DNA of 64,000 nucleotides from assembly GCA_003223215.1 (NCBI GenBank), contig QHYH01000083.1, forward strand, positions 20,651-84,650. The letters are read 5' to 3'. The notes beneath the pieces are model-generated. The model searched no databases. It saw nothing but the letters and a program-made list of their open reading frames with translations, and had not been told where the DNA came from. A program made the position numbers and the translations under genes. Of this stretch, positions 8,071 through 16,182 are shown piece after piece (position 1 is the stretch's first letter; the number at the start of each line of letters is the position of its first letter). This DNA is from Acidobacteriota bacterium. GTDB taxonomy: Bacteria; Acidobacteriota; Terriglobia; Acidiferrales; UBA7541.

Positions 8071-9372
8071 CTAGCCCTGGTCCAGCCGCGCGAAGCGGCG
8101 AGCCTTCATCTCAAACCGGGCCAGGCTGCCAGCCGGCGCCACCGTCACCGCGGGACGCACAGAGAGCGCGCTATAGATGGCCTGCTCGACACGCGCGCGC
8201 ACATCCTCGGCATCGTTGCCGGAATGGACTTCGATTTGCACTTCGAGGTGTCCCATTTCTTGCCGCGTCTTGACCCTAACTTGGAATTCGTCAACGGCAG
8301 AAAACTGGCGGATGAGGTTTTCAATGGCCGTGGGATAGACATTCACACCGCGAATCGTAAACATGTCATCGGCGCGCCCGAGCAAGCCGCCATCAAAGCG
8401 CGCAAACGTCCGTCCGCAAGCACACGGGCTGAGATTCAGCCGTACCAGATCGCCGGTGCGATAACGAATCACCGGGAATCCCGGGCGTCCCAGATTGGTG
8501 ATGACCAACTCCCCAGTTTCACCAGGCTGGACTTCTTTGCCGGTCTGCGGATCGATCACTTCGGGGATAAACTCGCTCTCGATGACGTGAATTCCCTTGG
8601 GCTGAAGTTCGCATTCGAAGCTATGCGCGCCTACTTCCGAAGCGCCCGCGTGGTCGAAGCACTTCGCATGCCACGCCACTTCAATGCGCGCCTTCGTTTG
8701 CGCCACGTTCGCGCCCGGCTCTCCCGCGTGGATCAGCGCTCGCACCGGGATGGAACGCAAATCAAAGTTTTGTTCGCGGGCAACTTCCGCCAGCCGCAGC
8801 GCATAAGTGGGCGTGCAACAAACCACGGTGGCCCCGAGATCGCGCATCATGTGAAGCCGTTCGAGCGAACCCCATCCGCCACCCGGAATCATCATCGCGC
8901 CGAGCTGCCTGACTCCTTCCACCGCCGCCCAGAATCCAATGAAGGGACCAAACGAGAAGGGCAAAAACACGCGATCGCTCCGGGTTACGCCCGCGCCCCG
9001 CAAAACGAACCTCCAGCATTGCCCCCACCATGCCCAGCTCTCGGGAGTGTCCACGACGCGCAAGGGCATGCCGGTAGTTCCGGAAGTCTGATGCACGCGC
9101 GAGTAAGCTTCGGGAGGAAAAGTCGCATTCGTCCCGAAGGGAGGTGCCTCGTCCTGCGCACGCACGAGCTCGGATTTGTAGGTGAACGGGAGCTTGCGAA
9201 GGTCCGCGAGCGAGCGCAGCTCGTCGGGGGCCACGCCCGCTTCACGCCACTTCCCGGTGTAAAAGCGGTTGCGCGCAAAAAGGAGGCGAAGCAACTCCCG
9301 GAGCTTTTTCGCCTGCACATCGCGCAGTTTTTCCCTCGGCGCGTTCTCCACGCTCTGTTGTTCGAGGGGCAT
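8071..9372 (-). CDS. PaaK-type aryl-CoA ligase (AMP-forming), probably (hydroxy)benzoate-CoA ligase
   Basis: From the ATG at 9372 this is a 433-residue phenylacetate-CoA ligase-family enzyme. Visible motifs are HQTSGTTGMPLRV (P-loop-like, around 100), IHAGEPGAN, GASEVGAHSFEC, YRTGDLVRL and the C-terminal lid DGGLLGRADDMFTIRGVNVYP. The family forms acyl-CoA from an aryl acid, ATP and CoA through an acyl-adenylate. Between hcr and box genes, the natural substrate is benzoate or 4-hydroxybenzoate (inference); phenylacetate cannot be excluded from sequence. Canonical box clusters use a different ligase type (BclA/BadA-like). The open frame extends to a GTG at 9420, but the ATG at 9372 fits the family N-terminus better. 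Confidence 0.82.
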   Translation of the reverse strand: MPLEQQSVENAPREKLRDVQAKKLRELLRLLFARNRFYTGKWREAGVAPDELRSLADLRKLPFTYKSELVRAQDEAPPFGTNATFPPEAYSRVHQTSGTTGMPLRVVDTPESWAWWGQCWRFVLRGAGVTRSDRVFLPFSFGPFIGFWAAVEGVRQLGAMMIPGGGWGSLERLHMMRDLGATVVCCTPTYALRLAEVAREQNFDLRSIPVRALIHAGEPGANVAQTKARIEVAWHAKCFDHAGASEVGAHSFECELQPKGIHVIESEFIPEVIDPQTGKEVQPGETGELVITNLGRPGFPVIRYRTGDLVRLNLSPCACGRTFARFDGGLLGRADDMFTIRGVNVYPTAIENLIRQFSAVDEFQVRVKTRQEMGHLEVQIEVHSGNDAEDVRARVEQAIYSALSVRPAVTVAPAGSLARFEMKARRFARLDQG

Positions 9373-9488
9373 CACGGCGTGTTCCGATTCTCGCGATCTT
9401 CGCGCTCGTCGAAACGGCACGTCTAACCTAACCTACACTCGTTTCCAGTTGTTCGAACGGCGCGAGCGAAATCCGGAGGAAATCCGCT

Positions 9489-10337
9489 TCACTTCGGGAA
9501 CAGCCGCGTGGCATTGTCATAAAGAATTTTCCTCTTGGCGGCTTCCGCTATCGGCAGCGCCTTGAATTTCTCGATGTTCCCTTTGATCTCGGGAACCCCG
9601 GGGCCCGGCCAGTCGGTGCCCCACAAAACCTTGTCGGCGATCTCCTCGATCCGCGGAAAATATGCCAGCAATTTTTGCGGCGGGATGCCGGAAATGTCCA
9701 TGTACATGTTTTTGTGACGGCGCACGAGAAAAAACGCCTCGTTCATCCACAGCGGCCTGCCACCGTGCGCCAGAATAACCACCAAATTCGGGTAATCGAC
9801 CGAGACGTCGTCGCACAGCATCGGCTGCGCATGCAGATTTCGCGCTCCCGGGAAGATCGAAGTTCCGGTGTGGATCATGATCGGCAAGCCATGCGCTTGC
9901 GCGCGCTCGTAGACCGCGGCCAACCCGCGATTTCCGTCCAGGTAGTCGTTTGGCGAGAGCGCCTGGTGAGAAGGGTGCATCTTGATGGCGCGAATTCCGA
10001 GCTTGGCAAGACGGTCGACTTCGGCCCCGGGATCCCGAACCGTTCCGGGGAGAACTCCGCCGAACGCGATGAGGCGGTCCGGCGCCGCGCTGCAGTATTG
10101 CGCGCTCCAGTCGTTCACCTCGGGCGTGAAGCCGATAATTCGCGGAGCGACGTAGTTGATGAGCCCGGCGCGTTCCACACCAAGCGTGTCCAGAAATGCG
10201 AGGAAGGCTTTGGGATCGGCGCAATAGCGCTCGACGTCCGCGTAGTCCCTGCGCCCCTTCTTCATCAACTCCATCGCGGAGGGCTTCATCATGCTATACG
10301 GCATGATATGAACGTGAATGTCGATGATCGGCTGCAC
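9489..10337 (-). CDS. Amidohydrolase-2 (ACMSD-like) family metal-dependent hydrolase or decarboxylase
   Basis: A 282-residue TIM-barrel protein with the HxH pair near the N-terminus (DIHVHIMP), a barrel lysine region (IRAIKMHPSHQAL), a histidine in MIHTGTSIFPG, a second in ILAHGGRPLW and the closing aspartate in LWGTDWPGPG. These are the metal ligands of the amidohydrolase-2/ACMSD family, which hydrolyses lactones or decarboxylates aromatic acids. It follows boxB by 44 bp on the same strand, so a role in the box pathway or in delivering an aromatic acid to it is likely. The substrate is unknown. The start is a GTG at 10337 with GGCGGA upstream. Confidence 0.8.
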   Translation of the reverse strand: MQPIIDIHVHIMPYSMMKPSAMELMKKGRRDYADVERYCADPKAFLAFLDTLGVERAGLINYVAPRIIGFTPEVNDWSAQYCSAAPDRLIAFGGVLPGTVRDPGAEVDRLAKLGIRAIKMHPSHQALSPNDYLDGNRGLAAVYERAQAHGLPIMIHTGTSIFPGARNLHAQPMLCDDVSVDYPNLVVILAHGGRPLWMNEAFFLVRRHKNMYMDISGIPPQKLLAYFPRIEEIADKVLWGTDWPGPGVPEIKGNIEKFKALPIAEAAKRKILYDNATRLFPK

Positions 10338-10381
10338 AAAATTCCGCCTTTACCGGGAGACCGCGCGAGCTTTGCTGGCCA

Positions 10382-11806
10382 TCAGTTGAAACGGACGTAT
10401 TCGAAATGCAGGGGCTGGTTGTTGATGCCGCGGAGCGGCGGCGCAATCCAGTTCGCAAACTTTCCCGGCTCGGTCACCCGGCCGCTCATCAGCGACTGCA
10501 CGAAGGCGTAGTCTTGCGGACTTGGCAGCCATTCGAATTCATGCTTTTTCCACGCCTCTTCGGTCAGTGCTTCGCCTTCGGGGCTGATGAACAGGCCGGC
10601 AAAGTTTCCAATTTCGCGATGAAAGCCTTTGTGCGGCAGGGTCAGGCGGAAGGGAATGCCGGCTTGATCGATCACTCGTTGCCAGCGGCGGACGCCGTCG
10701 GCAATCTCGTCGATGTAGTCGTCGCGCAGCCGCTCGTTCAGTGCCGTCAGCGCCGGAACCGTCTTGGTCACGATCTTGCCGCCCACGACCTCCGAGACGG
10801 GATAAACAGCACCGCTAAGCACGTGATCGTCCTCGAGCTTCGTCTCGCGGAAGCGTCCTTTCAGGCCGCTGGTGAAGTAATTCGCCGCGTTGGAGGAAAC
10901 ATCGGAGCCGTAAAGGTCCAGCGTGACGCTATAGTGGAAGTTCAGGTATTTCTGGATGGTCTCTAGGTCGATCACTCCCAGCGCGCGCAGGTCGGCAGGA
11001 TCTTCGACCTTATTCTCCTTCATCACTTCGCAGGTTCGTTGAATAATGCGGCTTACGCCGGTTTCACCCACGAACATGTGATGGGCTTCCTCGGTCAGCA
11101 TGAAGCGGCAGGTGCGCGCAAGCGGATCGAAGCCCGATTCCGCCAAAGCACAAAGCTGGAATTTTCCGTCGCGGTCGGTAAAAAACGTGAACATGTAAAA
11201 CGCCAGCCAGTCAGGCGTCGGTTCATTGAAGGCGCCGAGGATGCGCGGATTGTCGGTATCGCCGGAGCGCCGCGCGAGCAACGCTTCCGCTTCTTCGCGC
11301 CCGTCGCGCCCGAAGTAGCGATGCAGCAGATAGACCATGGCCCACAAATGGCGCCCTTCTTCGACGTTCACCTGAAAAATGTTCCGCAGGTCATAGAGAG
11401 ACGGACAGGACAACCCCAGCATTTTCTGCTGTTCGACCGAAGCGGGCTCCGTGTCGCCTTGCGTCACGATGATGCGCCGCAGCGTCGAGCGATATTCCCC
11501 GGGCACCTCTTGCCATGCGGGCTGACCCTTGTGCGTCCCGAAATTCACCTGCCGGTTTTCATCGCGCGGCTGCAAGAAAACTCCCCAGCGGTATTCCGGC
11601 ATTTTCACATAATCGAATTGCGCCCACCCGTCCGGCTCCACGCTTATCGCCGTGCGCAGGTAGACGTCGTAGTTGCGGCTTTCGGCGGGCCCCATGTCGT
11701 ACCACCAGCCGAGAAACGCCGGCTGCCAATGCTCCAGCGCGCGTTGCAACACGCGGTCTCTTCCCAAATCGACGTTGTTTGGAATTTTTTCCGTGTAATT
11801 GATCAT
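10382..11806 (-). CDS. boxB: Benzoyl-CoA 2,3-epoxidase, diiron component
   Basis: From the ATG at 11806, preceded by GAGGGAAG, the protein is 474 residues, close to the known BoxB length. It is a class I diiron enzyme: E120, E150-x2-H153 (VEEGRHLW), D211 and E240-x2-H243 (TEEAHHMF) fit the ferritin-like ligand layout as I recall it for BoxB. The enzyme uses O2 and electrons to epoxidise benzoyl-CoA at C2-C3. It lies 32 bp downstream of boxC and 44 bp upstream of the amidohydrolase. The open frame runs up to 11854 inside boxC, but that extension lacks a ribosome-binding site. The partner reductase BoxA is not encoded in this window. Confidence 0.95.
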   Translation of the reverse strand: MINYTEKIPNNVDLGRDRVLQRALEHWQPAFLGWWYDMGPAESRNYDVYLRTAISVEPDGWAQFDYVKMPEYRWGVFLQPRDENRQVNFGTHKGQPAWQEVPGEYRSTLRRIIVTQGDTEPASVEQQKMLGLSCPSLYDLRNIFQVNVEEGRHLWAMVYLLHRYFGRDGREEAEALLARRSGDTDNPRILGAFNEPTPDWLAFYMFTFFTDRDGKFQLCALAESGFDPLARTCRFMLTEEAHHMFVGETGVSRIIQRTCEVMKENKVEDPADLRALGVIDLETIQKYLNFHYSVTLDLYGSDVSSNAANYFTSGLKGRFRETKLEDDHVLSGAVYPVSEVVGGKIVTKTVPALTALNERLRDDYIDEIADGVRRWQRVIDQAGIPFRLTLPHKGFHREIGNFAGLFISPEGEALTEEAWKKHEFEWLPSPQDYAFVQSLMSGRVTEPGKFANWIAPPLRGINNQPLHFEYVRFN

Positions 11807-11838
11807 GACTTCCCTCAGTCTTTTCCGGAATCTTTCCG

Positions 11839-13521
11839 TTAGACTTTTTCCCAATCGAATTTCACTGGCGCGCCCGTGCCATAGACCTTCAACGCGCCGC
11901 TGGGTCCGACGGCGTTCGGCCGGATGAAGATCCAGTTCTGCCAGGCCGACAAACGGCCAAAAATCCGAGTTTCCGGTGTTTCCTTTGGGCCAAACCGCAA
12001 GTTGGCCTCAAGACCCGTCAGCGCATCGGGAGATTGCGCCGCGCGCGATTCCATCGCTTGGCGAATTTCATCTTCCCAGTCGAGATCATCGGGCGCAGCG
12101 GTGACCAGACCGGCTTCCAGGGCCTCGCGCGGGGAAAGTTTCTTTGCGATTTGCCCGCGTAACCATGCGATATGCGCCTGATCCTCGTAGAAGCGCGCCG
12201 CCAGCCGCGATAGGTGATTGGCCATCGGCAGCGGTCCGAAGTTCATCTCCGAAAGCGTGATGGTGGTCCCGCTCGCGCTTTCTTCGCTATCCCGCATATA
12301 GATGCGGTCCGCCGCCAGAGCCAGTTCGAGCAGCGAGCCCGCGAAACAGGAACCCGGCTCGGCGATGGCATAAAGGGAGCGCGACGCCACTTCCAGCCGC
12401 GCGAAGGTGCGCCTCATCCTTCCCAGGACTTCGCGCACGAACCAGTTGTCCTGCCGGCTCAAGAGCAATTTGTCGATCGCCAGGACCGCCTCCGGGCTCC
12501 CGGCCGTCTTCATGACCCACAGCCCCAATTCGAGTTCGTTGGTGCGCAGGCTCAAGATGGCGTCGTCGAGCTCGCGCGCCATTTGCAGCGGCCACCAGTG
12601 GGCACCTGCCTCGAGGGCCGTTTCGACCGTCTGCTCGCTCGACCCTTCCGGCGCACGCACGGTAATCGTCGCGGTGCGCCCCGACCGGTTGCACTGCACG
12701 TCCACGTATTCGTAATGCAGGCCCGCGTGGTCCGCGATTTTCTTTAGCGGCGCGAGCGGCACGCCTTTTGCATCCACGGGTCGATCGGAGGATTCGGCAA
12801 GCTTCAGCGCCCGCTGCTTGACATGTTCGGCAAACTGTTGCGGCTTGACGATCTCATCCACCAAGCCCCAATCTTTGGCTCGCTGCCCGCGTACGCCGTC
12901 CTGATTGGTGCAGAACATGTCGGCAAGGTCTTTGCGCACTTTTCTCTTGTCGGTCAGACGCGTCAGCCCGCCCGTTCCCGGAAGAACTCCCAGCAGGGGC
13001 AGCTCCGGCAGGCTCACGGCGGATGAACGGTCGTCGACAAGGATGATTTCGTCGCAGGCCAGAGCCAGCTCATACCCGCCGCCCGCAGTGGTTCCATTGC
13101 ACGCGGCGAGAAACTTCAGTCCCGAGTATCGGCTCGCATCTTCGATGCCTATCCGCGTTTCATTGGTGAACTTGCAGAAATTTACCTTCCAGGCGTGCGA
13201 GGAAAGGCCCAGCATGTAGATGTTGGCACCCGAGCAAAAAATGCGGTTCTTGGCACTCGAAAAAACCACCGAGCGGATTTCCGGATGCTCAAACCGGATT
13301 CTTTCGAGCGCGTCGTGAAGTTCGATATCCACTCCGAGGTCATAGGAATTCAGCTTCAGCTTGTAGCCGGGACGAATCCCGCCGTCTTCGGCGACGTCCA
13401 TCGTGAGCGTCGCCACCGGAGGATCGAAGGAAAGCCGCCAGTGCTTGTAGCGCGAAGGCTCGGTCTGATAATCCACTGCGGCTGGTTTGGTCTTTGCCTC
13501 TTGACTAACCGCTACGTCCAC
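11839..13521 (-). CDS. boxC: 2,3-epoxybenzoyl-CoA dihydrolase (ring opening), BoxC
   Basis: This 560-residue protein has two crotonase-type halves. The first contains IFCSGANIYMLGLSSHAWKVNFCKFTNE and the oxyanion-hole segment ACNGTTAGGGYELALACDEI; the second contains FAGSLLELALAADRIYM. This doubled architecture and length are characteristic of BoxC, which hydrolyses the ring of 2,3-epoxybenzoyl-CoA to 3,4-dehydroadipyl-CoA semialdehyde and formate. The gene starts 9 bp after the boxR stop and ends 32 bp before boxB, so boxR-boxC-boxB form one operon. Confidence 0.95.
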   Translation of the reverse strand: MDVAVSQEAKTKPAAVDYQTEPSRYKHWRLSFDPPVATLTMDVAEDGGIRPGYKLKLNSYDLGVDIELHDALERIRFEHPEIRSVVFSSAKNRIFCSGANIYMLGLSSHAWKVNFCKFTNETRIGIEDASRYSGLKFLAACNGTTAGGGYELALACDEIILVDDRSSAVSLPELPLLGVLPGTGGLTRLTDKRKVRKDLADMFCTNQDGVRGQRAKDWGLVDEIVKPQQFAEHVKQRALKLAESSDRPVDAKGVPLAPLKKIADHAGLHYEYVDVQCNRSGRTATITVRAPEGSSEQTVETALEAGAHWWPLQMARELDDAILSLRTNELELGLWVMKTAGSPEAVLAIDKLLLSRQDNWFVREVLGRMRRTFARLEVASRSLYAIAEPGSCFAGSLLELALAADRIYMRDSEESASGTTITLSEMNFGPLPMANHLSRLAARFYEDQAHIAWLRGQIAKKLSPREALEAGLVTAAPDDLDWEDEIRQAMESRAAQSPDALTGLEANLRFGPKETPETRIFGRLSAWQNWIFIRPNAVGPSGALKVYGTGAPVKFDWEKV

Positions 13522-13530
13522 ACCGTCCTC

Positions 13531-14442
13531 CTATTGCAAATTCGCTTGCAACGTCGCTTTTAGTTTTGCAAAACTCTCTTCCACGGACGCTCCCGAAGTA
13601 TCCAGCACCACGTCGGCTTTCCGGTAGCGCGGTTCGCGGGCCTCCAAGATACGGCGCAAATCTTCCATGGCCTGATCGTTCGCCGCCATGGGACGAACAT
13701 CGCCCTGCGCCACGACCCGCGACATGTGTTCTTCCGGCCGCGCCTTGATCCACACGGTGAAGCAGTGGGAAAGGAGATAATCAAAAGTCTCTTTTTCCGA
13801 GACGATCCCGCCTCCCGTGGACACCACCGCGCGCTCGTTCTCTTTCAGCACCTTTTCCAGTGTCCGCTTCTCCATCGCGCGAAAACCGGCTTGCCCGTAG
13901 AGAGAGAAAATCTCGCCGAGGGGCATTCCCGTATCTCTCTCGATTTCGCTATCGAGTTCGACGAAGCGCTGGTTTGATTCCGCGGCCAGCCTTGCTCCGA
14001 GCGTAGATTTGCCCGCCCCGCGCATCCCAATCAGGGCGATGCGCATCCGGCGCATCTTCTCTTCGTGGCCAAAGTCGCGCATCAGCCGAAAGACCACATC
14101 CTCGAGGCGGTGCTGAGGCAGGCGCTCGAGAAATCTTTGGATCAATCTCTTTTCCGCCGGCTCGTCGGTTTGCGGCAGAAACAAGCTGGCCATGGGCACC
14201 TGGAGCGCCCCGGCGATCCTCTCGAGCAACACGACCGAGATGTTTCCTTCGCCGGCCTCCAGTTGCGCGAGGTGGCGTTCGGAAACGTCGGCTTGTTGTG
14301 ACACCTGCTTGCGGGTCAGGCCGCGGCGGTTCCTCGATTCGCGCACACGCCGGCCAAGAGAGAGGAGAAAATCGCCGTTCTCAGACGTTCCTGTCGGAGG
14401 TAAAGTAGGACCCTTGGATGGCGTGGTTGTCGGAGGCGCCAT
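13531..14442 (-). CDS. boxR: XRE/shikimate-kinase-like fusion regulator of benzoyl-CoA metabolism (BoxR/BzdR type)
   Basis: A 303-residue protein from the ATG at 14442. Residues about 27-83 form a Cro/C1-type helix-turn-helix (RRVRESRNRRGLTRKQVSQQ, then VSERHLAQLEAG). After a linker, a shikimate-kinase-like domain begins at about 133, with Walker A GMRGAGKS (139-146). This fusion is diagnostic of BzdR/BoxR, repressors that bind benzoyl-CoA through the kinase-like domain. The frame is open to 14511, but that extension overlaps the putative operator and promoter, and the shorter form matches BzdR length. It heads the boxR-boxC-boxB run and diverges from boxD, so it probably represses both sides until benzoyl-CoA accumulates. 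Confidence 0.92.
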   Translation of the reverse strand: MAPPTTTPSKGPTLPPTGTSENGDFLLSLGRRVRESRNRRGLTRKQVSQQADVSERHLAQLEAGEGNISVVLLERIAGALQVPMASLFLPQTDEPAEKRLIQRFLERLPQHRLEDVVFRLMRDFGHEEKMRRMRIALIGMRGAGKSTLGARLAAESNQRFVELDSEIERDTGMPLGEIFSLYGQAGFRAMEKRTLEKVLKENERAVVSTGGGIVSEKETFDYLLSHCFTVWIKARPEEHMSRVVAQGDVRPMAANDQAMEDLRRILEAREPRYRKADVVLDTSGASVEESFAKLKATLQANLQ

Positions 14443-14514
14443 AATGCAGAAGCACTGTACCGCATGCATTATAATACAAGGTAGGCGATGCTTGTCAATC
14501 TTAATATGCATTAT
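14441..14514. promoter_or_regulatory. Divergent boxR/boxD control region with three TGCATTAT boxes and a sigma-70-type promoter
   Basis: TGCATTAT occurs at 14465-14472 and 14507-14514, starts 42 bp apart, and inverted at 14441-14448. On the minus strand TTGACA (14498-14493) is followed after 16 bp by TATTAT (14476-14471), a good boxR promoter; TATAAT with a 19-bp spacer also exists (14473-14468). The middle box overlaps the -10 element. BzdR/BoxR regulators are known to recognise TGCA-containing repeats, so these are probable operators giving autoregulation and control of boxD. The boxD promoter itself is not clear. Confidence 0.7.
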
Positions 14515-14555
14515 TGTGCCGACAACCTCACCACCCTCCCAGGAAGGGACTCGTT

Positions 14556-16133
14556 ATGAAACTCGCTAATTATCTCGCCGGCGAATGGGTCGAAGGCTCC
14601 GGCCCCGGCATCGAGCTCGTGGACCCGGTAACGGGCGAGGAACTGGCTCGCATTTCCTCGCAAGGCGCGGACCTTGAAGCTGCGCTCGATTTTGCCCGGA
14701 GGGAAGGCGGACCACGCTTGCAGCAGCTCACTTACCGAGAGCGGGCGGAAATGCTGGCCAAAGTCGGCGAACTGCTTTCCGCGAACCGGCCCGAGTACTT
14801 TCGTCTTTCCCTGCTGAACCTCGGGGCCACCGAGGCGGATGCCTCTTTCGACGTCGACGGCGCGCTTTATACCATGAAGTATTACGCCAAAATTGGGCGC
14901 GCCCTGGGGGAAGGGAAGATGCTCAAGGAAGGCGCGTCCTTGCCTCTTTCCAAGACCGGTGTGTTCGGCGCCCAGCACTTTCTCATGCCTGGCAAAGGCG
15001 TGGCGGTGTTCATCAATGCTTTTAATTTTCCCGCCTGGGGCTTTTGCGAAAAGGCCGCACCTGCGCTTCTCTCGGGTGTTCCTATCTGCGTGAAGCCTGC
15101 TTCCCCGACGGCATGGCTCGCCCACAGGATGGTGGAGGACGTTGTGAAGGCCGGCATTCTGCCCGTGGGCGCCATTTCCCTGGTTTGCGGTTCGGCTCGC
15201 GAACTGCTCGATCATGTTCGCGAAGAAGACATCATTTCCTTCACCGGCTCCGCGGACACCGCCGCGCGCGTGCGCTCTCATGCCCATGTCCTCAAACGTT
15301 CGGTACGCGTGAACATCGAAGCCGATAGCATCAATTCCGCCATCCTCGGGCGGGATGGCGCTCCGGGGACAGAACTGTTCGACCTTCTGGTGAAGGAAGT
15401 GGTAAAAGAAATGACGCTCAAGGCGGGGCAGAAATGCACGACGATCCGGCGCGTCTTTGCGCCAAGCGAAACTCTCAGAGCCTTCGGCGAAGCCGTTTCG
15501 TCCCGCCTGAGCACCATGAAAGTGGGGAACCCCCGCAATGCCGAGGTGAAAGTTGGCCCGGTGGTGAACAAGGCGCAGCAATCCGCCTGCCTGGAAGGGC
15601 TCAAGAAACTCGAATCGGAATGCTCGGTCGTATTTGGCGGCGACGCCCACTTCCAGCCGGTCGACGCCGATAGGCAAAAGTCCGCGTTCGTTCAGCCCAC
15701 CCTTCTCGCAAGCAACAACGGGCTCGCGTCGAAATATGTGCATGACCTCGAAGTATTCGGACCGGTAGCGACTCTGATCGCTTACGATAACGCGAACGAT
15801 CTCATCCCCATGGTTCGTCGCGGGAACGGTTCGCTCGTGGCCTCCATCTTTTCCAACGATCCCGCCTTGCTGCGGGAAGTTGTGCTCGGCGTCGGCGATC
15901 TTCACGGAAGGATCATGGCGGTGGATTCTTCGGTTGGCGGTCAGTACACGGGCCACGGCAACGTGGTTCCCAGTTGCCTGCATGGCGGGCCGGGGAGAGC
16001 GGGAGGGGGCGAGGAACTCGCCGGTTTGCGTGCGCTTCTGCTCTACCATCGACGCTTTGTAGTGCAAGGCCCGGTCAACTCGATCAAGGATTTGTCGGGA
16101 TGGTGTGCGGACGCGAATCTGCTCTATTCCTAG
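14556..16133 (+). CDS. boxD: 3,4-dehydroadipyl-CoA semialdehyde dehydrogenase (NADP+)
   Basis: A 525-residue aldehyde dehydrogenase of the BoxD/PaaZ-N type. Visible motifs are AFNFPAWGFCEKAAPAL, the nucleotide-binding SFTGSADTAARV (228-239), the general base region NIEADSIN with E255, and nucleophile C294 in KAGQKCTTIRR. It oxidises the semialdehyde released by BoxC to 3,4-dehydroadipyl-CoA, which then enters beta-oxidation. The start is the ATG at 14556 with AGGAAGGGA upstream; the frame also opens from a TTG at 14514 inside the operator. It is transcribed away from boxR and is separated from the HtrA-like gene, which converges on it, by 49 bp. Confidence 0.92.
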   Translation: MKLANYLAGEWVEGSGPGIELVDPVTGEELARISSQGADLEAALDFARREGGPRLQQLTYRERAEMLAKVGELLSANRPEYFRLSLLNLGATEADASFDVDGALYTMKYYAKIGRALGEGKMLKEGASLPLSKTGVFGAQHFLMPGKGVAVFINAFNFPAWGFCEKAAPALLSGVPICVKPASPTAWLAHRMVEDVVKAGILPVGAISLVCGSARELLDHVREEDIISFTGSADTAARVRSHAHVLKRSVRVNIEADSINSAILGRDGAPGTELFDLLVKEVVKEMTLKAGQKCTTIRRVFAPSETLRAFGEAVSSRLSTMKVGNPRNAEVKVGPVVNKAQQSACLEGLKKLESECSVVFGGDAHFQPVDADRQKSAFVQPTLLASNNGLASKYVHDLEVFGPVATLIAYDNANDLIPMVRRGNGSLVASIFSNDPALLREVVLGVGDLHGRIMAVDSSVGGQYTGHGNVVPSCLHGGPGRAGGGEELAGLRALLLYHRRFVVQGPVNSIKDLSGWCADANLLYS

Positions 16134-16182
16134 AGGAACGGCGCATCTTCGAGTCTCTTCGGTCGGAGCCCGATCGCGACGC

